Shown here one piece after another: positions 1-5,132 of a stretch of DNA of 5,223 bases. The stretch's first letter is position 1. Every line of letters begins with the position of its first letter. The stretch is from Elusimicrobiota bacterium. GTDB taxonomy: Bacteria > Elusimicrobiota > Elusimicrobia > UBA1565 > UBA9628. The stretch spans positions 1-5,223 of the forward strand of contig JACQBB010000355.1 in the NCBI GenBank assembly GCA_016194625.1. Direction: 5' to 3'. The notes under the pieces are model-generated. The model saw nothing but the letters and a program-made list of their open reading frames with translations, was not told the origin of the DNA and ran no database searches. A program made the position numbers and the translations under genes.

Positions 1-1007
1 ACCTCAACGCGTCGGTCTCCGCCCGGGAGAAGGCCGTCGTCCCCGCGCCCGAGCTCGCCGCGACCCTCGAGAAGCTCCAGGCGCTCGCGTCGCTCGACGA
101 GATCGCGATCGTGTCCACCTGCAGCCGCGTCGAGGTCTACGGCGTCGCCGCCGACCCGGCTCGCGCCCGCGGGCTCGTCCGCGCCTGGTTCGTCGAGCGC
201 GCCGGAGCCGCGATCGAGCCGGCGCTGTACGACCACGAGGGCCTCGACGCGCTCCTCCACCTCTTCCGCGTCGCCTCGGGCCTCGACTCCTGGATCATCG
301 GCGAGAGCGAGATCCTCGCGCAGGTGAAGAAGGCCTACCAGTCCGCGCTCGCGCTCGGCCGCACGCGCCGCGTCCTCAACCGCGCCTTCCAGACCGCGAT
401 CGGGACCGGCAAGTCCGTGCGCACCGAGACCGGCATCCAGAACGGCATCCACTCGATCGGCGGCGCCACCGCGATGATGGCCAAGCGCATCTTCGGCGAG
501 GAGGCCGGCGGCGGCATCCTCGTCTTCGGCGCCGGCCAGACCGCGGAGGCGGTGGTCCGCCACCTCGCCGCGAAGAAGTTCGACAAGATCGTCGTCGCCA
601 ACCGCACGGTGGAGAACGCGAGGACGATCGCCGACGCGCTGGGCGGCCAGGCCGTCGGCCTCGCCGCCGGGCTGGCGCTCCTCGACTCGGTCGAGGTCGC
701 CGTCTTCTCGACCGCGGCCTCCGAGCCGCTGGTGACCGCCGAGGCGCTGAAGGCCGTGCTGGCGCGCCGCCGCAAGCCCCTCTTCCTCGTGGACCTGGGC
801 GTGCCGCGCAACGTGGAGCCCGCGTGCGCGAAGCTCGATTCCGTCTACCTCTACGACCTCGACGACCTGAAGCGGATGATCCGCGACAGCATGTCGGGCA
901 AGCTCGCCGAGAAGGACCGCGCCGAGGCGCTCGCCGCCGAGGCCGCCGCCGATTGCCGCACCGAGCTGGACAAGACGTCCCGCGCCGCCGTCCCCGTCGC
1001 CGCTTGA
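1..1007 (+). CDS. hemA: Glutamyl-tRNA reductase HemA, 5'-truncated by the window edge, short C-terminus
   Basis: HemA reduces glutamyl-tRNA(Glu) with NADPH to glutamate-1-semialdehyde, the first committed step of C5-pathway tetrapyrrole (heme) synthesis in the cytoplasm. The frame is open from the left edge (first full codon at 3). The opening residues LNASVSAREK align with the family's conserved N-terminal HxTAPVxxREK segment, so only about nine residues are missing; GTG 111 is internal. Visible hallmarks are the nucleophilic Cys in STCSRVEVY (codon 120-122), the conserved His before LFRVASGLDS (258-260), GESEILAQVKKAY, and KSVRTET. The NADPH-binding domain shows GAGQTAE (528-548), VVANRT and FLVDLGVPRNVEP. 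The spinal helix follows (YDLDDLKRMIRDS) and the protein stops about 50 residues later. Total length is about 344 residues against about 420 usually, so most of the dimerisation domain is absent. The usual Asn after the catalytic Cys is Ser here. No HemA-like continuation appears in other frames past the stop. Confidence 0.96.
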   Translation, partial: LNASVSAREKAVVPAPELAATLEKLQALASLDEIAIVSTCSRVEVYGVAADPARARGLVRAWFVERAGAAIEPALYDHEGLDALLHLFRVASGLDSWIIGESEILAQVKKAYQSALALGRTRRVLNRAFQTAIGTGKSVRTETGIQNGIHSIGGATAMMAKRIFGEEAGGGILVFGAGQTAEAVVRHLAAKKFDKIVVANRTVENARTIADALGGQAVGLAAGLALLDSVEVAVFSTAASEPLVTAEALKAVLARRRKPLFLVDLGVPRNVEPACAKLDSVYLYDLDDLKRMIRDSMSGKLAEKDRAEALAAEAAADCRTELDKTSRAAVPVAA

Positions 1008-1018
1008 CATCCGTCAAG
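1003..1018. promoter_or_regulatory. Perfect FNR/CRP-family-type palindrome (anaerobox-like), site 1
   Basis: CTTGAC-ATCC-GTCAAG is a perfect 6-4-6 inverted repeat. Its core TTGAC-N4-GTCAA fits the TTGA-N6-TCAA half-site spacing recognised by FNR/FixK/DNR-type regulators of the CRP superfamily; canonical FNR is TTGAT-N4-ATCAA. The left half-site contains the hemA TGA stop (1005-1007). It lies 95 bp upstream of the decaheme cytochrome start, a plausible place for oxygen- or redox-responsive control of that operon. It includes TTGACA (1004-1009), a perfect -35 hexamer, but no acceptable -10 lies 16-18 bp downstream, so it reads better as an operator. A role as a small RNA hairpin is possible but there is no T-tract. 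The palindrome is observed; the regulator is inferred. Confidence 0.6.
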
Positions 1019-1061
1019 TCGTCCGTTGCCGGACCGCATCGTCGCAATTCTGTTGCCGTGG

Positions 1062-1077
1062 CTTAATATCCGTCAAT
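1062..1077. promoter_or_regulatory. Second, degenerate FNR/CRP-type site, site 2
   Basis: TTAAT-ATCC-GTCAA at 1063-1076 repeats site 1 in the same orientation, with the same ATCC spacer and an identical right half. The left half differs at two bases (TTAAT for TTGAC). Centre-to-centre spacing from site 1 is 59 bp. TAATAT (1064-1069) inside it is also the best -10-like hexamer in the gap, though no convincing -35 accompanies it. If that is the real -10, a regulator bound here would block RNA polymerase, while one at site 1 would sit near -65. This arrangement is inferred only. Confidence 0.42.
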
Positions 1078-1101
1078 CAGCCGTCAGGCTTAACATCAAA
1101 C

Positions 1102-1107
1102 GAGGAG
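1102..1107 (+). promoter_or_regulatory. Ribosome binding site fixing the decaheme cytochrome start
   Basis: GAGGAG lies 5 nt upstream of ATG 1113. The same frame is open back to a TTG at 1026, but that longer form would add 29 residues ahead of an otherwise well-formed signal peptide and would read through the operator repeats. This Shine-Dalgarno site therefore decides for 1113. Confidence 0.85.
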
Positions 1108-1112
1108 ATCCA

Positions 1113-2069
1113 ATGGATACTCGAAGCTGTCGTGGAATCGCCCGGGCCGGGCTCGCATTCACCGCCCTGTGCGCGATCCTCGCCTCGCCGCTGTCGGCGC
1201 GGGCCGAGGACAAGGCCGCCGTGAAGGAGACGGTCCCCGCCGTGGTCGCTTCGGCGCCCGCGCAAGGGACGCCGGAGGGCGCGAAGTTCGTGGGCAAGGA
1301 CGCCTGCGCGAACTGCCACACCGACAAGGTGGCGGAGTTCGCGAAGACGTTCCACGGCCGCAAGCTGCTGTCCAGCCCGAAGCTGGCCAACGCCTGCGAG
1401 TCCTGCCACGGCGCCGGCAGCGCGCACGCGGAGAGCGGGGACACGTCGAAGATCGTCAACCCCAAGAAGCTCGACGCGGCCGCGACGGCCGACCTGTGCT
1501 TCACCTGCCACAAGGACAAGTCGGTGATGATGTGGAAGACGAGCATCCACAACCAGAACGGCGTGTCCTGCACGAACTGCCACAGCGTCCACGAAGGCCA
1601 AGGCCGCAAGAGCCTGGTCCGCGGCGGCACGGACACCTGCCTGCAGTGCCACAAGAAGCAGAAGGCCGACATGCGCCTGATGTCCCACCATCCCGTGCTG
1701 GAGGGCAAGATGGAGTGCGTCTCCTGCCACAACCCGCACGGCGGCATCGAGGGCAACCTCAAGGCCGACTCGATGGAGGAGCAGTGCTTCAAGTGCCACG
1801 CCGACAAGGCGGGGCCTTTCGCCTTCGAGCATCCGCCGGTGGCCGACGGCTGCACGAACTGCCACATCCCGCACGGCTCGGTGGTGGACAAGCTGCTCAA
1901 GCAGCCGATGCCCTACCTGTGCATGGGCTGCCACAAGTGGCCCCACCAGGTCCGGACCGCGGGCGTCAATCCGGCGATCACCGTCAAGATCATCGAGCAG
2001 CGCGGACGCTGCACGGACTGCCACCGCGAGATCCACGGCTCCGACCGTAAAGCCGCGTTCAAGGATTAA
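1113..2069 (+). CDS. mtrA: Periplasmic decaheme c-type cytochrome, DmsE/MtrA/PioA family
   Basis: The protein has 318 residues, close to Shewanella MtrA. A Sec signal peptide (basic start with R4, R7 and R11, a hydrophobic core, then PLSARA/ED) should be cut near residue 31. A short Ala/Pro/Val-rich linker follows, then KFVGKDACANCH, typical of the family start. There are exactly ten CxxCH heme sites, with first Cys at residues 65, 95, 129, 153, 176, 202, 225, 247, 270 and 300. Candidate distal ligands fall between them: H81, H105, H146, H160, H192 or H193, H209, H240, H254, H278 and H308, enough for ten bis-His hemes. In the family this cytochrome threads into an MtrB barrel and moves electrons between periplasm and cell surface. 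The partner barrel starts 3 bp after the stop, so the two are surely co-transcribed. DmsE (DMSO respiration), MtrA (metal reduction) and PioA/MtoA (iron oxidation) cannot be told apart from sequence alone; there is no PioA-like long N-terminal extension. Confidence 0.95.
   Translation: MDTRSCRGIARAGLAFTALCAILASPLSARAEDKAAVKETVPAVVASAPAQGTPEGAKFVGKDACANCHTDKVAEFAKTFHGRKLLSSPKLANACESCHGAGSAHAESGDTSKIVNPKKLDAAATADLCFTCHKDKSVMMWKTSIHNQNGVSCTNCHSVHEGQGRKSLVRGGTDTCLQCHKKQKADMRLMSHHPVLEGKMECVSCHNPHGGIEGNLKADSMEEQCFKCHADKAGPFAFEHPPVADGCTNCHIPHGSVVDKLLKQPMPYLCMGCHKWPHQVRTAGVNPAITVKIIEQRGRCTDCHREIHGSDRKAAFKD
2061..2065 (+). promoter_or_regulatory. Ribosome binding site of the MtrB-type gene, inside the end of the cytochrome gene
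   Basis: AAGGA lies 7 nt upstream of ATG 2073 and within the last codons of the cytochrome gene, which favours translational coupling. A second GAGGG (2095-2099) precedes ATG 2106, but starting there would remove the basic residues (K2, R8) from the signal peptide n-region, so 2073 is preferred. Confidence 0.7.
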
Positions 2070-2072
2070 CAT

Positions 2073-4058
2073 ATGAAACAGATAATCGAATCCCGAGGGA
2101 TGGACATGATCTGCGCCGTGCTGGCGGCCCTGCTCGTGGCGGCGCCGACCGGCAAGGCCTGGGCGGCGGACGCGCCTGCGGGCTCCTACACCCACAGCGT
2201 CGGCGCGACCGCCCGCTACGTGGACCTGGATTATCGCGGCTCCCGCGGCCTCGTCCAGGAGTACAACGGCAAGCTGTATTACATCGGCCAAGGCGACGTC
2301 TGGGCCAGCGGAGAGAACGACAAGATGCTCTATGACCTCAAGGTCTGGGACATCGGGAGCACCGAGGAAGGCGGCTTGTTCAACTACGACTACAAGTCGT
2401 CGTTCAAGGGCTCGGCGAACTGGGACACGATGTCCCACCGCCAGCCGTTCATCAACAACGCGTACGTCTACAACGGGGTATGGACGGCCAATCCGTTCGT
2501 GACCTTCAAGACCCCGCAGAACGACGACTCGCTGTTCAAGCGCCACTCGGCGGACTTCGCCTTCGGTTGGTACTCGGACGCGAACGCGGCCCGCTGGATC
2601 GCGCTGGACTACTGGTGGGTCAACAAGAAGGGCGACCAGTCGTTCCGCTACGCGACCGGCAACGCGGCCGAGGCCTTCGTGGACAACACGAAGCACGACC
2701 TGACCGTCAGTCTCGGCCACGAGCTGACCGAGAACGGCGGCGTCAACCTCGACCTGAACCGGGTCGAGTTCCGCGACGACGCGTTCCCGGCGACGGTCGC
2801 CGGGACGCTGGTCAAGCCCAAGTACGGCAACAGCCAGATGAACGCGGGCGAGCTGAAGTTCCGCTACTCCCCGAGCAAGACGCTCGCCTTCACGGGAGCC
2901 TTCACGGGCCGCGAGCGGGAGAGCCTCCAGAACCTGTACAAGAACGACGTGGTGGTGGGCGCGCTGAACGCGTCCTACAAGCCGAGCCCGAAGCTCGGCC
3001 TCACCGCCCGCCTGTACACCCGCGCCAACCAGGTGAACGAGAACAACAAGTTCCAATCGTTCAACTCGCGGACCAACGACTCGCACCAGATCGACAAGAC
3101 CACGGTGCGGGGCGAGTTGGGCGCGAGCTACAAGCTGCTGGAGAAGCTGGCGCTGAAGGCGGGCTACAAGCTCGACTTCAACCACCGCCGCGACGCGCCG
3201 ACCGAGGAGTTCACCTCCCTGGCGACGTACCAGGACGGGACGGTGGTCCAGCCTTACGCGCAGAAGAACGCCGTGGCCCGCGAGGACGCCAAGCACGTCT
3301 TCAACGTGGGGCTGAAGGCGGAACTCCCGCTCGACGCCGAGGCCGAGGTCGCCTACACCCGGACCCAGGCCAACCGCGCGGCGTTCGAGGGGCTGCCGAA
3401 CCGCAAGAACGAGTTCGACGGGGAGCTGATGTTCCCCCTGTCGCACGGGCTCGACCTGGCGCTGTTCGGCATCTACTCGGACGAGCAGAACAACCACTCG
3501 AGCCTGTCCAACTACCACGCCCAGAAGCACACGTACCGCGCGGCGCTGGATTGGGAGGGCAACTCCTGGGTGACGCTGGGGGCGGACTACTCGTACGACC
3601 TGGTCCGCTACATCACCGACGGCTGGTTCGGAACCTCCAACGCCCCGGTGGCGGGCGCCAACGAGGCCGGGAACCTCATCCACGAGAACGGGATGGTGAA
3701 CAACATCATCAACAACACGGCCGGCGCCCACGTGCGGGTGCGCCTGCCGAAGGGGGTGGCGGTGCTGGGCAACGGCTCCTACACGTGGTCCAACTCCCAC
3801 GTCAACGTGAACGGCCTCAACTCCAACGTGCTGAAGCCCTACACCACGGAGACGCTCGCCGGCGCGACGGTGAACGACCTCTACCCCGCGGACACGCGCA
3901 TCGCCCGCGGCACGGTCGGCGTCGAGTACACGCCGGAGAAGTGGAAGAACTGGACCGCGCGCGCGAGCTACTCCATCGACGACTGGGTGGACAAGTACGA
4001 TCCGAACAACAGCGGCCGCGCGAGCGTGTCGCAGGTCGGGCTCTCGGCGAAGTTCTAG
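2073..4058 (+). CDS. mtrB: MtrB/PioB-family decaheme-associated outer-membrane beta-barrel
   Basis: The protein has 661 residues, within the usual size of MtrB/PioB barrels. The signal peptide has a hydrophobic stretch (MICAVLAALLVAAP, residues 12-25) and a likely cut after AWA at residue 31. The mature protein shows the alternating polar/aromatic pattern of transmembrane beta-strands throughout, with many Tyr/Trp girdle residues (for example WIALDYWWVNKK and WVTLGADYSYDL). It ends in a strand with C-terminal Phe (SVSQVGLSAKF), the terminal aromatic signal expected for BAM assembly. In the family the barrel forms a sheath around the decaheme cytochrome, giving an insulated conduit through the outer membrane. 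The 3-bp spacing to the cytochrome gene supports this pairing. The mature chain has no cysteine, so the N-terminal CxxC described for Shewanella MtrB is absent. The family call is firm; the electron donor or acceptor served is unknown. Confidence 0.92.
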   Translation: MKQIIESRGMDMICAVLAALLVAAPTGKAWAADAPAGSYTHSVGATARYVDLDYRGSRGLVQEYNGKLYYIGQGDVWASGENDKMLYDLKVWDIGSTEEGGLFNYDYKSSFKGSANWDTMSHRQPFINNAYVYNGVWTANPFVTFKTPQNDDSLFKRHSADFAFGWYSDANAARWIALDYWWVNKKGDQSFRYATGNAAEAFVDNTKHDLTVSLGHELTENGGVNLDLNRVEFRDDAFPATVAGTLVKPKYGNSQMNAGELKFRYSPSKTLAFTGAFTGRERESLQNLYKNDVVVGALNASYKPSPKLGLTARLYTRANQVNENNKFQSFNSRTNDSHQIDKTTVRGELGASYKLLEKLALKAGYKLDFNHRRDAPTEEFTSLATYQDGTVVQPYAQKNAVAREDAKHVFNVGLKAELPLDAEAEVAYTRTQANRAAFEGLPNRKNEFDGELMFPLSHGLDLALFGIYSDEQNNHSSLSNYHAQKHTYRAALDWEGNSWVTLGADYSYDLVRYITDGWFGTSNAPVAGANEAGNLIHENGMVNNIINNTAGAHVRVRLPKGVAVLGNGSYTWSNSHVNVNGLNSNVLKPYTTETLAGATVNDLYPADTRIARGTVGVEYTPEKWKNWTARASYSIDDWVDKYDPNNSGRASVSQVGLSAKF

Positions 4059-4075
4059 GAGATCCCAGAAGCACC

Positions 4076-4114
4076 ACGAGCCCCCGCGGCGCGCCGCGGG
4101 GGCTCGTTCTTTCT
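4076..4114 (+). terminator. Intrinsic terminator of the cytochrome-barrel operon
   Basis: Positions 4076-4107 form a 32-bp perfect palindrome (15-bp arms 4076-4090 and 4093-4107, very GC-rich, GGCGCGCC core), followed by the T-rich tail TTCTTTCT (4107-4114). It starts 17 bp after the barrel stop codon. The opposite strand has no T-tract, so it should act mainly on + strand transcripts. In RNA the central GCGC would form the loop. Confidence 0.9.
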
Positions 4115-4140
4115 CAGACGGCCTTTTCGATTGCTATGAT
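4111..4140 (+). promoter_or_regulatory. Extended -10 promoter for the OB-fold protein gene
   Basis: TATGAT (4135-4140) matches the sigma-70 -10 consensus at 5 of 6 bases and has the extended -10 TG at 4132-4133. A weak -35 (TTCTCA, 4111-4116, 4 of 6) is 18 bp upstream. Transcription would start near 4147, leaving a leader of about 27 nt. Its place directly after the terminator suggests that the downstream gene is a separate unit. Confidence 0.6.
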
Positions 4141-4173
4141 GTCGCGACGCCGCACCCGTTCCTGGAGGAACCC

Positions 4174-4902
4174 ATGAAGATACTGACCCTCGCCGCCCTC
4201 GCCCTCGTCCTCGCCCCCGCCGCGCGCGCCGAGGACCTGTCCGGCACCGTCGCCGAGACGATGGACTCCGGCGGCTACACGTACATGCTGATCCAGACCC
4301 CCGCCGGCCAGAAGAAGTGGGCCGCCGTCACGCAGACCGCCGTCAAGAAGGGGCAGTCGGTCACGGTGTCCGGCGCGATGGACATGAAGGACTTCGAGAG
4401 CCCGACGCTCAAGCGCAAGTTCGACCACATCGCCTTCGGGATGATGGGCGGCGGCGCGGCGGCGCCGGCCGGCGACCCGCACGCGGGCCTGCCGAAGGGC
4501 CACGGCGCGATGGGCGGCGCTCCGGCCGCGAACCCGTCGCCGATGTCCCACGGCGGCCGCGCCGAGGTGAAGGGCCCGATCAAGGTCGCCAAGGCCGCGG
4601 GCGCCGACGCGCGCACGGTCGGCGAGCTCTACGCGCAGAAGAAGGCGCTCAAGGGGCAGACCGTCACGGTCGCCGGCAAGGTCGTGAAGTACACCCCCGA
4701 CATCCTGGACCGGAACTGGGCCCACATCCGCGACGGCTCCGGCTCGGCCAAGGACGGCAGCGACGACGTCACCGTCCTGCTGAAGGACCAGGCCGAGATG
4801 GGCCAGGTCATCACCGTCCGCGGCAAGGTCGTCCTGGACAAGGACCTCGGCGGCATGTACAAGTTCCCCGTGGCGATCGAGGACGCCGTCCTCGTGAAGT
4901 GA
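4174..4902 (+). CDS. Secreted protein with two OB-fold-like domains, NrfJ-type
   Basis: The protein has 242 residues; GGAGG (4164-4168) precedes ATG 4174 by 5 nt. A short Sec signal peptide ends at AARA/ED near residue 19. Domain 1 (about 22-88) carries the motif ETMDSGGYTYMLI, then KKWAAV and MDMKDFESPTLKRKFDHIAF. This pattern is typical of small periplasmic proteins related to NrfJ, encoded near some nitrite reductase and multiheme cytochrome genes, whose biochemical role is unsettled. Residues about 89-128 form a Gly/Ala/Pro linker with His (103, 110, 126) and Met (90, 91, 113, 124). Domain 2 (about 133-242) looks like a second OB-type barrel: GQTVTVAGKVVKYTPDILDRNWAHIRDGSGS, then VTVLLKDQ and VITVRGKVVLDKDLGG, a region often labelled nucleic-acid-binding by fold only. 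Secretion makes a DNA/RNA role unlikely; metal, heme or redox-partner binding is conceivable. Its own promoter and terminator separate it from the conduit operon, but the neighbourhood fits an electron-transfer accessory. Family assignment is moderate; function is unknown. Confidence 0.82.
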   Translation: MKILTLAALALVLAPAARAEDLSGTVAETMDSGGYTYMLIQTPAGQKKWAAVTQTAVKKGQSVTVSGAMDMKDFESPTLKRKFDHIAFGMMGGGAAAPAGDPHAGLPKGHGAMGGAPAANPSPMSHGGRAEVKGPIKVAKAAGADARTVGELYAQKKALKGQTVTVAGKVVKYTPDILDRNWAHIRDGSGSAKDGSDDVTVLLKDQAEMGQVITVRGKVVLDKDLGGMYKFPVAIEDAVLVK

Positions 4903-4923
4903 GCGCCGCGTCGGGCGCGAAAA

Positions 4924-4960
4924 AGGCGGCCGGCTCGAGCGAGCCGGCCGCCTCTCTTTT
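4924..4960 (+). terminator. Intrinsic terminator after the OB-fold protein gene, possibly bidirectional
   Basis: A perfect 13-bp GC-rich stem (4924-4936 with 4941-4953) has a GAGC loop and is followed by CTCTCTTTT-type sequence to 4960. It begins 21 bp after the stop codon. AAAAA at 4920-4924 gives a U-run on the other strand, so it could also back up termination of the convergent tRNA transcript. Confidence 0.9.
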
Positions 4961-4977
4961 CCCGCCGGATGAACGGG

Positions 4978-5004
4978 AAAAGAAAAAGCCCCTTTCGGGG
5001 CTTT
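4978..5004 (-). terminator. Intrinsic terminator of the tRNA-Ala gene
   Basis: On the - strand, AAAGCCCC-GAAA-GGGGCTTT forms an 8-bp stem (5004-4997 with 4992-4985) closed by a GNRA tetraloop and runs directly into TTCTTTT. It starts 6 nt beyond the tRNA CCA end. On the + strand the hairpin is not followed by a T-tract, so it belongs to the tRNA. Confidence 0.9.
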
Positions 5005-5010
5005 CAAATC

Positions 5011-5086
5011 TGGTGGACCTGAGCGGGATCGAACCGCTGACCTCCTGCATGCCATGCAGGCGCTCTCCCAGCTGAGCTACAGGCCC
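5011..5086 (-). tRNA. tRNA-Ala (anticodon GGC)
   Basis: The 76-nt cloverleaf is complete, including the genome-encoded CCA. The acceptor arm GGGCCTG pairs with CAGGTCC and contains the G3-U70 wobble that identifies tRNA-Ala. The D stem is GCTC/GAGC, the anticodon stem CCTGC/GCAGG with loop ATGGCAT, and the T arm AGCGG-TTCGATC-CCGCT. The anticodon GGC lies at 5053-5051 and reads GCC and GCU codons; GCC is abundant in the neighbouring genes. It has its own promoter and terminator and converges on the OB-fold protein gene. Confidence 0.98.
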
Positions 5087-5095
5087 GTGAGAGGC

Positions 5096-5124
5096 ATTGT
5101 AACAGATTCGGGGGCCGCGCTCAA
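5096..5124 (-). promoter_or_regulatory. Sigma-70 promoter of the tRNA-Ala gene
   Basis: Reading the - strand, TTGAGC (5124-5119) is followed by exactly 17 bp and then TACAAT (5101-5096), with TG at the extended -10 position. This is 4 of 6 and 5 of 6 matches to consensus. Transcription would begin only a few bases before the mature tRNA 5' end at 5086. A short GC-rich stretch right after the -10 may be a stringent-response discriminator, but it is mixed (GCCTCTCAC), so I do not press this. Confidence 0.85.
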
Positions 5125-5132
5125 CTGCGCGG

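Noticed and set aside
1003..1018. The palindrome as an intrinsic terminator of hemA
   Set aside because: The stem is only 6 bp, no T-tract follows, and it overlaps the stop codon.
1004..1032. TTGACA at 1004 as the -35 of an ordinary sigma-70 promoter
   Set aside because: No TATAAT-like hexamer lies 16-18 bp downstream; the candidates are TTGCCG, TGCCGG and GCCGGA. The hexamer is explained by the palindrome.
811..1066. Frameshifted continuation of HemA in another frame
   Set aside because: The alternative frames read Arg-rich, non-HemA sequence and do not resemble the missing dimerisation helices.
1026..1112. N-terminal extension of the cytochrome from TTG 1026
   Set aside because: It would place 29 residues before a well-formed signal peptide, has no good ribosome binding site, and overlaps the operator repeats. 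ATG 1113 has GAGGAG at ideal spacing.
1077..3800. A very long (907-codon) open frame on the - strand, antisense to the cytochrome and barrel genes
   Set aside because: It is a by-product of high GC and third-position bias. Its translation is Val/Arg/Leu-rich with no signal, heme or domain motif, and the + strand frames carry unmistakable family hallmarks.
4114..5055. Long - strand open frame covering the OB-fold gene and part of the tRNA
   Set aside because: It runs through the tRNA and both terminators, and its product is low-complexity Arg/Ala/Val/Gly-rich. It is a shadow of the + strand gene.
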